A stretch of 64,000 bases of DNA from Streptomyces ortus (GCF_026341275.1 NZ_JAIFZO010000002.1:1252361-1316360); one strand, 5' to 3'; shown: positions 37,772-46,342, counted from the first letter of the stretch. Program-made: numbers and translations. Notes: generated from the sequence alone by a model not told the origin.

Positions 37772-38605
37772 ATGAGTGTCTCCACCTCGTCCCCGGAAAA
37801 AGGGATTTCCGTCGTCACGGTCGCCTTCCCGCCGGTGAACGCGCTGCCGGTGAGCGGCTGGTTCGAGCTGGCCGACGCCGTGCGCGCGGCGGGACGCGAC
37901 GCCGGGAACCGCTGTGTGGTGCTGGCCGCCGAGGGCCGGGGGTTCAACGCGGGCGTGGACATCAAGGAGATACAGGCGGCGGGCGACACCGCGCTGCTCG
38001 GCGCCAACCGAGGCTGCGCCGAGGCCTTCGCCGCGGTGTACGAGTGCGAGGTGCCGGTGGTGGCGGAGGTGCACGGCTTCTGCCTGGGCGGCGGGATAGG
38101 CCTGGTGGGCAACGCGGACGCGATCGTGGCGAGCGACGACGCCACCTTCGGGCTGCCCGAGCTGGACCGGGGCGCGCTGGGCGCGGCCACGCATCTGTCC
38201 CGGCTGGTGCCGCAACACCTGATGCGGGCCCTGTACTACACCTCACGCACGGCGACCGCGGCGGAGCTGCACGGGCACGGCTCGGTGTGGCGGGTCGTGG
38301 CGCGCGACCGGCTGCGCCCGGCCGTGCTGGAGCTGGCCCGGGAGATCGCGGGCAAGGACGGCCGGCTGCTCCGGCTCGCCAAGGCCGCGCTCAACGGCAT
38401 CGACCCCGTCGACGTGCGCCGCAGCTACCGCTTCGAGCAGGGCTTCACGTTCGAGGCGGCTCTCGGCGGCACGGGCGAGCGCGTCCGCAACACGTTCGGC
38501 ACCCGGGGCACGGCCGCGGCCCGGGACACGCTCGAAGTCCGGAACGCGGTCGGGGTCCAGGACGCGGTCGGGGTCCAGGACGCTCACGCGAAGGAAGGCG
38601 GGTAA
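37772..38605 (+). CDS. echA20: Enoyl-CoA hydratase-family ring hydrolase EchA20
   Basis: 277 residues. The crotonase fold is shown by CVVLAAEGRGFNAGVDIKEI, VPVVAEVHGFCLGGGIGLV and ASDDATFGLPELDRGALGAA. In mycobacteria EchA20 opens the D ring of a bicyclic HIP-CoA intermediate by hydrolysis. The last 35 residues are an unusual tail containing an in-frame 18-bp duplication (VGVQDAVGVQDA). The ATG at 37772 is 14 bp from GGAAAGG. It heads the echA20-ipdA-ipdB-ipdC operon, with two bases between its stop and the ipdA start. Confidence 0.9.
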   Translation: MSVSTSSPEKGISVVTVAFPPVNALPVSGWFELADAVRAAGRDAGNRCVVLAAEGRGFNAGVDIKEIQAAGDTALLGANRGCAEAFAAVYECEVPVVAEVHGFCLGGGIGLVGNADAIVASDDATFGLPELDRGALGAATHLSRLVPQHLMRALYYTSRTATAAELHGHGSVWRVVARDRLRPAVLELAREIAGKDGRLLRLAKAALNGIDPVDVRRSYRFEQGFTFEAALGGTGERVRNTFGTRGTAAARDTLEVRNAVGVQDAVGVQDAHAKEGG

Positions 38606-38607
38606 GG

Positions 38608-39471
38608 ATGGGCGACAAGACGATGACCGCCGACGAGGCCGTCTCCCGGCTGGAGAGCGGGACGACCCTCGGTATCGGAGGCTGGGGCTCCCGCCGCAAA
38701 CCGATGGCTCTCGTGCGGGCACTGCTGCGCTCCACGATCACCGATCTCACGGTCGTCTCGTACGGCGGCCCGGACGTCGGCATGCTGGCGGCGGCCGGGC
38801 GGATACGGAAACTGGTCGCGCCTTTCGCGACGCTCGACTCGATCCCGCTCGAACCGCACTTCCGGGCGGCCCGCGAGAGCGGCTCGCTCGAACTGATGGA
38901 GATCGACGAGGCGATGTTCATGTGGGGGCTGCGGGCAGCAGCCAACCGGCTTCCGTTCCTGCCGGTGCGGGCCGGTATCGGTTCGGACGTGATGCGGGTC
39001 AACCCCGGCCTGCGTACGGTCACTTCGCCGTACGAGGACGAGTCGACGGGCGTGCGCGAGACCTTCGTCGCCATGCCCGCCCTGCGGCTGGACGCGGCTC
39101 TGGTCCATGTGAACCGCGCCGACCGCGCGGGAAACGGCCAGTATCTGGGCCCCGACCCGTACTTCGACGACCTGTTCTGCGAGGCGGCCCGGACGGCGTA
39201 CGTGTCCTGCGAGCGGATCGTCGACACGGCGGAGCTGACGAAGGCGGCCCCGCCCCAGACCCTGCTGATCAAGCGGCTGAACGTGAACGGCGTGGTGGAG
39301 GCGCCGGGTGGCGCGCACTTCACGTCGTGCGTGCCCGACCACGACCGGGACGAGTCCTTCCAACGGCTCTACGCGTCCATGCCGTGGCCCGAGTTCGCCG
39401 AGAGGTTCCTCGCGGGCGACGAACAGGCCTACCGGACCGCCGTCGAGGCATGGCACGAGGAGCAGTCATGA
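38608..39471 (+). CDS. ipdA: Steroid ring-opening CoA-transferase-like hydrolase, alpha subunit IpdA
   Basis: 287 residues from ATG 38608, with AAGG close by. It has the class I CoA-transferase alpha-type fold: GTTLGIGGWGSRRKPMALVR, LTVVSYGGPDVGMLAAAGRI, LELMEIDEAMFMWGLRAAAN. The Glu-rich segment (about 95-101) matches the region of the catalytic Glu in IpdA. IpdAB hydrolyses the last carbocyclic ring of the steroid-derived CoA thioester COCHEA-CoA. The stop overlaps the ipdB start (ATGA). Confidence 0.92.
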   Translation: MGDKTMTADEAVSRLESGTTLGIGGWGSRRKPMALVRALLRSTITDLTVVSYGGPDVGMLAAAGRIRKLVAPFATLDSIPLEPHFRAARESGSLELMEIDEAMFMWGLRAAANRLPFLPVRAGIGSDVMRVNPGLRTVTSPYEDESTGVRETFVAMPALRLDAALVHVNRADRAGNGQYLGPDPYFDDLFCEAARTAYVSCERIVDTAELTKAAPPQTLLIKRLNVNGVVEAPGGAHFTSCVPDHDRDESFQRLYASMPWPEFAERFLAGDEQAYRTAVEAWHEEQS

Positions 39472-40286
39472 GCGCGGCCCCGGGTGCGTCCCCGGACACG
39501 ACGCCGGGCAGCACACCGGGTGCGTCCCGCGGCGCGACCCCGAGCCCGCCCCGGAACGGAGTGACCCGCGCCGAGTACTGCGTGATCGCCTGCGCGGAGG
39601 CGTGGCGGGGCGACGGGGAGATACTGGCCAGTCCGATGGGCCCGATCCCGTCCATAGGGGCCCGGCTCGCCCGGCGCACCTTCTCGCCCGACCTGCTGCT
39701 GACCGACGGCGAGGCACTGCTGGTCGGTCCCGACGGCAGTCCGGAGGGGTGGTTGCCGTACCGGCAGCATCTGGCCCTGGTGACCGGCGGGCGCCGGCAC
39801 GTGATGATGGGCGCGAGCCAGCTCGACCGTTTCGGCAACCAGAACATCTCCTGCGTGGGCGACTGGGAGCGGCCCGCGCGGCAGTTGCTCGGGGTGCGCG
39901 GCGGCCCCGTCAACACGCTGAACAACCCGGTCAGTTACTGGGTGCCCAGACACTCGACGCGGGTCTTCGTGGAGAAGGTCGACATGATCGGCGGGGTGGG
40001 GTACGACAGCGCCGCGGCGGCCGGTCCCGCGGCGACGCGTTTCCACCGCATCCCGCGGGTGGTGTCGAACCTCGGAGTGTTCGACTTCGCGACCGAGGAC
40101 CACTCCATGCGGCTCGCCTCGCTGCATCCGGGGGTGACGGTCGAGGAGGTCGTGGCGGCGACGGGCTTCGAGCTGACCGTCCCGGCGGACGTCCCGTACA
40201 CGCGTGAACCGTCCCCGGCTGAGCTGGCATCGATCCGCGAGGACCTGGACCCGAAGGGTCTGCGCGACCGCGAGGTCAAGGGCTGA
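39468..40286 (+). CDS. ipdB: Steroid ring-opening CoA-transferase-like hydrolase, beta subunit IpdB
   Basis: 272 residues. The beta-subunit core runs from about residue 32 (TRAEYCVIACAEAWRGDGEI) through ASPMGPIPSIGARLARRTF, MMGASQLDRFGNQNISCVG and VVSNLGVFDFATEDHSMRLA. About 30 extra Pro/Thr/Ser-rich residues precede it. It forms the IpdAB heteromer with the product of the preceding gene. It overlaps ipdC by one base (TGATG), showing tight coupling. Confidence 0.92.
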   Translation: MSAAPGASPDTTPGSTPGASRGATPSPPRNGVTRAEYCVIACAEAWRGDGEILASPMGPIPSIGARLARRTFSPDLLLTDGEALLVGPDGSPEGWLPYRQHLALVTGGRRHVMMGASQLDRFGNQNISCVGDWERPARQLLGVRGGPVNTLNNPVSYWVPRHSTRVFVEKVDMIGGVGYDSAAAAGPAATRFHRIPRVVSNLGVFDFATEDHSMRLASLHPGVTVEEVVAATGFELTVPADVPYTREPSPAELASIREDLDPKGLRDREVKG

Positions 40287-41341
40287 TGGAGACCGCCCTC
40301 ACACGGCTCGTCGGTGTCCGGCATCCGATCGTGCAGACGGGTATGGGCTGGGTGGCGGGCCCGCGTCTGGTCTCGGCGACGGCGAACGCGGGGGCGCTGG
40401 GCATCCTCGCCTCCGCGACGATGACTCCCGATCAGCTGCGGGCGGCGATCAGGGAGGTCCGGTCCCGTACGGAGGCGCCGTTCGGGGTGAATCTCCGCGC
40501 GGACGCGGGTGACGCCCGCGAGCGGGTCCGGATCATCGTGGAGGAGGGGGTGCGGGTCGCCTCGTTCGCGCTCGCGCCGTCCCGTGAGCTGATCGCCGAG
40601 CTGAAGGACGCGGGCGTGGTCGTCGTTCCCTCGATCGGGGTCCGCCGTCATGCCGAGAAGGTCGCGGCGTGGGGAGCGGACGCGGTGATCGTGCAGGGTG
40701 GCGAGGGCGGCGGCCACACCGGCGAGGTGGCGACCAGCGTGCTCCTCCCCCAGGTCGTGGACGCGGTCGGTATACCCGTCGTCGCCGCGGGAGGCTTCTT
40801 CGACGGCCGGGGCCTGGTCGCGGCGCTCGCGTACGGCGCCGCGGGTGTCGCCATGGGCACCCGGTTCCTCCTCACCTCGGACTCGACGGTGCCGGACGCG
40901 GTGAAGGCCCGGTATCTCGCGGCCACGGTCAAGGACGTCACGGTGACGACCGCCGTGGACGGCCTGCCGCACCGCATGCTCCGTACGGACCTGGTCGACT
41001 CCCTGGAGGGAGCGGGCCGTACGAGAACGCTGACCCGGGCGGTGCGCAGAGCCGCCGGCTTCAGAAGGCTCTCGGGTCTCGGCTGGCGGCAACTGATCCG
41101 CGACGGTCTGGCGATGAGGCACGGCAAGGACCTGACCTGGAGCCAGGTGCTGCTCGCCGCCAACACGCCCATGCTCCTGCGGGCGTCCATGGTGGAAGGC
41201 CGTACGGACCTGGGCGTGATGGCGTCGGGCCAGGTGGCGGGCGTGATCGACGACCTGCCGTCGTGCGTGGACCTGGTGGAGAGGGTGATGGAGGAGGCGC
41301 GGCGGACACTGCGCGCACTCCCCGATCCGGCCTCACCATGA
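40286..41341 (+). CDS. ipdC: Nitronate monooxygenase-family FMN enzyme IpdC
   Basis: 351 residues. The 2-nitropropane-dioxygenase/IpdC fold has HPIVQTGMGWVAGPRLVSAT, GVNLRADAGDARERVRIIVE, IVQGGEGGGHTGEVATSVLL, and the FMN phosphate loop AAGGFFDGRGLVAALAYGAA. In steroid degraders IpdC is a flavin-dependent reductase acting on the HIP-CoA bicycle before EchA20 opens it; nitronate activity is not implied. It ends the rightward operon. Confidence 0.92.
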   Translation: METALTRLVGVRHPIVQTGMGWVAGPRLVSATANAGALGILASATMTPDQLRAAIREVRSRTEAPFGVNLRADAGDARERVRIIVEEGVRVASFALAPSRELIAELKDAGVVVVPSIGVRRHAEKVAAWGADAVIVQGGEGGGHTGEVATSVLLPQVVDAVGIPVVAAGGFFDGRGLVAALAYGAAGVAMGTRFLLTSDSTVPDAVKARYLAATVKDVTVTTAVDGLPHRMLRTDLVDSLEGAGRTRTLTRAVRRAAGFRRLSGLGWRQLIRDGLAMRHGKDLTWSQVLLAANTPMLLRASMVEGRTDLGVMASGQVAGVIDDLPSCVDLVERVMEEARRTLRALPDPASP

Positions 41342-41407
41342 GCGCCCTGAGGGGGCGCCCGCGGCGCACGAGCCGACCTCACAGGGCAGAGCCGACCTCA
41401 CAGGGCA
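41342..41407. other. Small hairpin and 19-bp tandem duplication between ipdC and fadA6
   Basis: GCGCCC/GGGCGC (41342-41358) forms a short hairpin right after the ipdC stop. GAGCCGACCTCACAGGGCA is then repeated head-to-tail at 41370-41388 and 41389-41407, just before the convergent fadA6 stop. It is a probable weak bidirectional terminator plus a recent duplication. Confidence 0.7.
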
Positions 41408-41413
41408 ATACAC

Positions 41414-42571
41414 CTAGAGCCGCTCCACGACGGTCACGTTCGCCTGTCCCCCGCCTTCGCACATCGTCTGCAGTCCGAACCGTCCCCCGGTCCGCTCCAG
41501 TTCGTGCAGCAAGGTCGTCATCAACTTCACCCCCGTGGCCCCCAGGGGGTGCCCGAGCGCGATCGCGCCCCCGTTGACGTTGACCCGGTCGGGGTCCGCC
41601 CCGGTCTCCTTCAGCCAGGCGAGGACGACGGGCGCGAACGCCTCGTTGATCTCGACGAGGTCGATCTCCCCGATGGACATCCCGGCCTTCTTCAAGGCGT
41701 GGGCGGTGGCGGGGATCGGCGCCGACAGCATCCGTATCGGATCCTCACCCCGCACGGAGAGGTGGTGCACGCGGGCCCGGGGAGTGAGTCCGTGTGCACG
41801 GACGGCCCGTTCGGAGGCGAGCAGCATCGCGGCGGCTCCGTCGGACACCTGGGAGGAGCAGGCGGCGGTGATGGTGCCGCCCTCGATGACCGGTCGCAGG
41901 CCCGCCATCTTCTCCAGCGAGGTGTCCCGGCGCGGCCCCTCGTCGACCGTGACGTCCCCGAACGGCACGGTCTCCCGTTCGAAGCGGCCCTCGTCGATCG
42001 CGCGGAGCGCCCGCCGGTGGGACCGCAGGGCGAACTCCTCCTGGTCCCGCCGGCTGATCCCCCACTTGGCGGCGATGGACTCGGCGCCGAGGAACTGGTT
42101 GACGGGCCGGTCCCCGTACCGGGCCCGCCATCCCTCGCTGCCGGCGAACGGTCCCTGGGTGAGGCCCAGCGGCTCGGCGGCCTGCCGGGAGGCGAACGCG
42201 ATGGGTATCTGTGTCATGTTCTGGACGCCGCCCGCGATCACGAGGTCCTGTGTGCCGGACAGGACGCCCTGGGCGGCGAAGTGCAGGGCCTGCTGCGAGG
42301 AACCGCACTGCCGGTCGATCGTCACCCCCGGCACCTCCTCGGGCAGTCCGGCCGCCAGCCAGGACGTGCGGGCGATGTCACCGGCCTGCGGTCCCACGGC
42401 GTCCAGACACCCGAAGACGACGTCCTCGACGGCGGCCGGGTCGACTCCGCAGCGCGTGACCAGCGCCTTGAGCACATGCGCCCCGAGATCGGCGGGATGG
42501 ACCCCGCTCAGGCCGCCCTTGCGACGCCCGACGGGCGTACGGACCGCTTCGACGATGTAGGCCTCGGCCAT
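41414..42571 (-). CDS. fadA6: Steroid C/D-ring thiolase FadA6
   Basis: 385 residues. The thiolase motifs are all present: nucleophilic Cys in TIDRQCGSSQQALHFAA (about residue 90), NEAFAPVVLAWL, His in NGGAIALGHPLGATG, and the second Cys in LQTMCEGGGQANVTVV. Conserved location beside kstR2 and ipdF matches Rv3556c (FadA6), which cleaves a ring-opened HIP-derived beta-ketoacyl-CoA. It is the last gene of the leftward ipdF-kstR2-fadA6 unit, 44 bp from kstR2. Confidence 0.9.
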   Translation of the reverse strand: MAEAYIVEAVRTPVGRRKGGLSGVHPADLGAHVLKALVTRCGVDPAAVEDVVFGCLDAVGPQAGDIARTSWLAAGLPEEVPGVTIDRQCGSSQQALHFAAQGVLSGTQDLVIAGGVQNMTQIPIAFASRQAAEPLGLTQGPFAGSEGWRARYGDRPVNQFLGAESIAAKWGISRRDQEEFALRSHRRALRAIDEGRFERETVPFGDVTVDEGPRRDTSLEKMAGLRPVIEGGTITAACSSQVSDGAAAMLLASERAVRAHGLTPRARVHHLSVRGEDPIRMLSAPIPATAHALKKAGMSIGEIDLVEINEAFAPVVLAWLKETGADPDRVNVNGGAIALGHPLGATGVKLMTTLLHELERTGGRFGLQTMCEGGGQANVTVVERL

Positions 42572-42615
42572 GCCAACTCCCCTGGATCAGCTGTATGAAG
42601 CGCGATCGACCGCGA

Positions 42616-43227
42616 TCAACCGCGTACGGCGATCCCGTCCAGCACCATCGACAGGTACTGGCGGGCGATCTCGTCCGGGCTGTGCTGTCCGCCGGGCCGG
42701 TACCAGGACGCGGCGACCCACACGGTGTCGCGCACGAACCGGTAGGTGAGCCGGATGTCGAGGTCGTCCCGGAAGACCTCGCCGGCCACGCCCCGCTCCA
42801 GCGTGGCGAGCCACGCCTTCTCGAACTTGCGCTGCGACTCGGCGAGGAACGCGAAGCGCTCCTGCGCGACGAGCTGCTTGGACTCCTTCTGGTAGATCGC
42901 GACGGCAGCGCGGTGCCGGTCGATCTCCCGGAACGACTCGGTGACCAGGGCCTCCAGCGTCTCGCGCGGCCCCAGTCCGGCGTCGAGAACGGTGTCGTAG
43001 CCGTCCCAGAGCTCGTCGAGGAAGGTCCGCAGGATCTCCTCCAGCATCGATTCCTTGGAGTCGAAGTGGTAGTAGAGGCTGCCCGCGAGCATGCCCGCGT
43101 GGTCCGCGATCTTGCGCACGGTGGTGGCGTTGTAACCCTGCTCGGCGAAGACCTCGGCGGCGGTGCCGAGGAGTTCACGGCGCCGCTCGGGCGAGGCGGT
43201 CACCTGGGGCTTCTTCTTGGTAGGCAC
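42616..43227 (-). CDS. kstR2: TetR-family repressor KstR2
   Basis: 203 residues. The N-terminal TetR HTH is AAEVFAEQGYNATTVRKIAD plus MLAGSLYYHFDSKESMLEEI. The ligand domain shares the KstR2 features RFVRDTVWVAASWYRPGG and QYLSMVLDGI, recalled from mycobacterial KstR2 (Rv3557c), whose ligand is HIP-CoA. It presumably represses both divergent promoters in the locus through the operators at 37733 and 44069, including its own. Confidence 0.92.
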   Translation of the reverse strand: MPTKKKPQVTASPERRRELLGTAAEVFAEQGYNATTVRKIADHAGMLAGSLYYHFDSKESMLEEILRTFLDELWDGYDTVLDAGLGPRETLEALVTESFREIDRHRAAVAIYQKESKQLVAQERFAFLAESQRKFEKAWLATLERGVAGEVFRDDLDIRLTYRFVRDTVWVAASWYRPGGQHSPDEIARQYLSMVLDGIAVRG

Positions 43228-43269
43228 GGCACCATTGTGAGGTGCGAGCCGCGCGCCCCGGCGGAGCGC

Positions 43270-44055
43270 TCACGCATGCTGGCTGCTCACGGAGACCACC
43301 TCGCCCGTCAGGTACGAGGAGTACCCGGACGCCAGGAACACGATCACGTTGGCCACCTCCCACGGCTCGGCGTACCGCCCGAACGCCTCGCGGGCCGTCA
43401 GCTCCGCCAGCAGTTCGGGAGTCGTCACCTTCACCAGATGCGGATGCATGGCCAGGCTCGGCGAGACGGCGTTGACCCGGACGCCGAGTCCGGCCGCCTC
43501 CATCGCCGCGCACCGGGTCAGCGCCATCACCCCGGCTTTCGCCGCCGCGTAGTGCGCCTGCCCGGCCTGGGCGCGCCAGCCGACCACGGAGGCGTTGTTG
43601 ACGATCACTCCGCCGTGGCCGCCTTCGCGGAAGGCGCGCAGGGCGGCGCGCGTGCACCGGAACGTGCCGTTCAGTGTCACGTCAAGCACCCGCGACCACT
43701 GTTCGTCGCTCATGTCGACGAGGTCCGACGTGCCGCCGAGACCTGCGTTGTTGACCACGATGTCGAGCCGTCCGTGCAGCCTCAGGGCCGTGCCGAAGAG
43801 CGCCCGCACCTGGGCTTCGTCGGTGACGTCGCAGGCGAGCGCCGCGACCCCCTCGAACTCCGCCGCCAGCTCCGCCTCGTACTCCTTCAGCCGTCGGCCG
43901 TGCGCGTCGCTGATCAGCACGCGCGCGCCCTCCTCCAGGAAGCGGCGGGCCGTGGCCCCGCCGATGCCCGCGCCGGCGGCGGCCGTGATGACGGCGGTGC
44001 GTCCCTTCAGCAGCCCGTGCCCGGGCTCGTACACCGGACCCTCGACGTCTGTCAT
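43270..44055 (-). CDS. ipdF: Steroid C/D-ring short-chain dehydrogenase IpdF
   Basis: 261 residues. GHGLLKGRTAVITAAAGAGI gives the cofactor loop with the Thr-Ala-Ala-Ala-Gly-x-Gly variant seen in IpdF. DIVVNNAGLGGTSDLVDMSD, VIVNNASVVGWRAQAGQAHY (Ser and Tyr) with AAAKAGVMALTRC (Lys) and SSYLTGEVVSVSSQHA follow closely the mycobacterial protein. IpdF oxidises the 5-hydroxyl of the HIP-CoA series. It heads the leftward unit downstream of the operator at 44069. Confidence 0.93.
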   Translation of the reverse strand: MTDVEGPVYEPGHGLLKGRTAVITAAAGAGIGGATARRFLEEGARVLISDAHGRRLKEYEAELAAEFEGVAALACDVTDEAQVRALFGTALRLHGRLDIVVNNAGLGGTSDLVDMSDEQWSRVLDVTLNGTFRCTRAALRAFREGGHGGVIVNNASVVGWRAQAGQAHYAAAKAGVMALTRCAAMEAAGLGVRVNAVSPSLAMHPHLVKVTTPELLAELTAREAFGRYAEPWEVANVIVFLASGYSSYLTGEVVSVSSQHA

Positions 44056-44068
44056 AGGGCCACGCTAA

Positions 44069-44088
44069 CCTACCAAACACTTGTTAGG
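44069..44088. promoter_or_regulatory. KstR2-like operator, ipdF/fadE30 divergent promoter
   Basis: CCTACCAAACACTTGTTAGG is an inverted repeat with CCTA-n-CAA arms. Its core ACCAAACACTTGTT differs from the KstR2 consensus AnCAAGnnCTTGnT at one position. It lies 14 bp upstream of the ipdF start and 48 bp upstream of the acyl-CoA dehydrogenase start. Confidence 0.75.
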
Positions 44089-44135
44089 GAACCGGGACGG
44101 GCAGGCCGGGCCGGTCGAGCAGGAGGAAGGTGGCC

Positions 44136-45281
44136 GTGGATCTCACGTACTCCCCCGGCGATCAGGCGTTCCGCGCCGAGGCCAGGGCCTGGCTCGACGC
44201 GCACGTACCGGCCGCGCCGCTGCCTTCCCTGGAGACCGAGGAGGGCTTCGCGGCCCACCGTGCCTGGGAGGCCGGACTGGCCGCGGACCGCTGGTCGGTG
44301 GTGTCCTGGCCGCTCGCGTACGGCGGACGGGACTGCGGGCTGGTGCGGTGGCTGGTCTTCGAGGAGGAGTACTGGGCGGCGGGTGCCCCGGGCCGGGTCG
44401 GGCAGAACGGCGTCAACCTCCTCGCCCCGACGCTCTTCGACCACGGCACCGAGGAGCAGCGTGCGCGGATCCTGCCGCCGATGGCCCGCGGCGAGGTCGT
44501 CTGGGCCCAGGCGTGGTCCGAGCCGGAGGCCGGGTCCGACCTCGCCTCGCTGCGGTCGAGGGCGGTGCGTGCGGACGGCGGCTGGCTCCTGAGCGGACAG
44601 AAGACGTGGTCGTCGCGGGCCGCGTTCGCCGACCGCGCGTTCGGCCTCTTCCGCAGCGAGCCGGACACCCCGAAGCCCCATCAGGGCCTCACCTACCTGA
44701 TGTTCGACCTGCGGGCGCCGGGCGTGACCGTCCGCCCGATCGGCCGGCTGGACGGGAAGCCGGCCTTCGCCGAACTCTTCCTCGACGAGGTGTTCGTACC
44801 GGACGAGGACGTGATCGGCGAGCCCGGCTCGGGGTGGCGGGTGGCGATGTCCACGGCGGGCAACGAACGCGGTCTGACGCTCCGCGCCCCGGGCCGCTTC
44901 CTGGCGTCGGCGGACCGGCTGGCCGCGCTGTGGCACGAGCGCGGCCGGGACCCGTACACGCGCGACCGGGTGGCCGACGCGGTGATCGGCGCCCGCGCGT
45001 ACCGGTTGTTCACTTACGCGGCGGCGTCGCGCTTCCTCGAAGGCGAGCCCCTCGGCCCCGAGTCCAGCCTGAACAAGGTCTTCTGGTCCGAGTACGACAT
45101 CGCCCTGCACGAGACGGCGCTCGATCTGCTGGGCGGAGAAGGGGAGGCGGCGGATGCCGGAGGCGGGTGGGGCGAGGGGTACGTCTTCTCGCTCGCCGGG
45201 CCCATCTACGCGGGCACGAACGAGATCCAGCGCGACATCATCGCCGAGCGGCTTCTCGGCCTGCCGAAGGGGCGCCGCTGA
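44136..45281 (+). CDS. Acyl-CoA dehydrogenase, FadE30-like
   Basis: 381 residues from GTG 44136 (AGGAGG nine bases upstream); GTG 44130 is possible but too near that site. The family motifs are AQAWSEPEAGSDLASLRSRA, WLLSGQKTWSSRAAFAD, and SLAGPIYAGTNEIQRDIIAE at the C-terminus. The position next to ipdF parallels fadE30 (Rv3560c), which introduces a double bond in the propionyl side chain of HIP-CoA. It overlaps the next dehydrogenase by one base, suggesting a possible two-subunit enzyme. Confidence 0.85.
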   Translation: MDLTYSPGDQAFRAEARAWLDAHVPAAPLPSLETEEGFAAHRAWEAGLAADRWSVVSWPLAYGGRDCGLVRWLVFEEEYWAAGAPGRVGQNGVNLLAPTLFDHGTEEQRARILPPMARGEVVWAQAWSEPEAGSDLASLRSRAVRADGGWLLSGQKTWSSRAAFADRAFGLFRSEPDTPKPHQGLTYLMFDLRAPGVTVRPIGRLDGKPAFAELFLDEVFVPDEDVIGEPGSGWRVAMSTAGNERGLTLRAPGRFLASADRLAALWHERGRDPYTRDRVADAVIGARAYRLFTYAAASRFLEGEPLGPESSLNKVFWSEYDIALHETALDLLGGEGEAADAGGGWGEGYVFSLAGPIYAGTNEIQRDIIAERLLGLPKGRR

Positions 45282-46303
45282 TGCGTTTCCTGCTGGACCC
45301 CGAACAGACCGCCTTCGCCCGCTCGCTGGACGCCCTGCTGACGGCCGCGGACACGCCCGCGGCCGTACGGTCCTGGGGCGCCGGCGACCACGCGGCCGGG
45401 CGCGCGCTGTGGTCGCGCATCGCGGACCTCGGGGTGTTCGCCCTGGCGGTACCCGAGGCGTACGAAGGGCTCGGGCCGCGCCCCGTCGAGGTCGCCGTCG
45501 CCTTCGTGGAGCTGGGCAGGCACGCGGTGCCGGGGCCGTCGGTGGAGACGGTGGCGGCGGCGGCGCTGCTCTCGGAGCCGCGTCTCGCGCACCTCGCGAA
45601 GAGGTTCCTGCCGGGAGTGGCCTCGGGTGGGACGGTCATGACGCTGGCCCTGCCGGGTGGGGGGCCGTACGTCCTGGACGGGGACGTGGCGGACGTCGAG
45701 CTGGGCGTCGGCGTGACGGGCGCCGGGGAATTGCGGGTGGCGCGGGAGGCGGCCGGTCCCGAAGGGGGGACTTCGCGGGTGCGCCGGTCCCTCGATCCCG
45801 CCCGGCGTCTGTGCCTCCCCCGCCCCGGGGGTGAGCTGCTGGCCACCGGGCCGCCGGTCGTCGCGGGCGCCGCGCACGCCGTTCGCTGGGCACGGCTCGC
45901 GACGGCGGCCCAGGCGCTGGGAGTGGGTCTCGCCCTGCTCGACAGGACCGTGGCGTACGTGAAGCAGCGCAGCCAGTTCGGGGTGCCCGTCGGTTCGTTC
46001 CAGGCGGTCCGGCACCGGCTGGCCGACGCGAAGATCGCGCTGGAGTTCGCGCGCCCGCTGGTCCTCGGCGCCGCGCTGTCGCTGGACCCGGCGGACGTCG
46101 CCGCGGCGAAGGTCGCGGCCTGCGAGGCGGCGTACGCGACGGCCCGTACGGCCCTGCAGTTGCACGGCGCGATCGGTTACACCGCGGAGTACGACCTCTC
46201 GTTGTGGCTGACCAGGGCGCGGGCGCTGCGGTCCGCGTGGGGAAGCCCGGGCGAGTGCCGGGCCGTGGTGCTGGGCGACGGTGCCGATGCCGGTTTCGGC
46301 TGA
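45281..46303 (+). CDS. Second acyl-CoA dehydrogenase subunit, steroid locus
   Basis: 340 residues, shorter than typical homotetrameric acyl-CoA dehydrogenases. AWARLATAA-like helices, VKQRSQFGVPVGSFQAVRHR and LQLHGAIGYTAEYDLSLWLT are of the FadE32/FadE33 group seen in alpha2beta2 steroid dehydrogenases. The middle beta domain (about 110-185) is reduced. Tight coupling (TGATG) with the preceding gene suggests a heteromer. Which FadE it corresponds to is uncertain. It ends the rightward steroid unit. Confidence 0.82.
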   Translation: MRFLLDPEQTAFARSLDALLTAADTPAAVRSWGAGDHAAGRALWSRIADLGVFALAVPEAYEGLGPRPVEVAVAFVELGRHAVPGPSVETVAAAALLSEPRLAHLAKRFLPGVASGGTVMTLALPGGGPYVLDGDVADVELGVGVTGAGELRVAREAAGPEGGTSRVRRSLDPARRLCLPRPGGELLATGPPVVAGAAHAVRWARLATAAQALGVGLALLDRTVAYVKQRSQFGVPVGSFQAVRHRLADAKIALEFARPLVLGAALSLDPADVAAAKVAACEAAYATARTALQLHGAIGYTAEYDLSLWLTRARALRSAWGSPGECRAVVLGDGADAGFG

Positions 46304-46342
46304 CTCCTTCGTGCCCCGGACGCCTTCGTGCCCCGGACGCCC

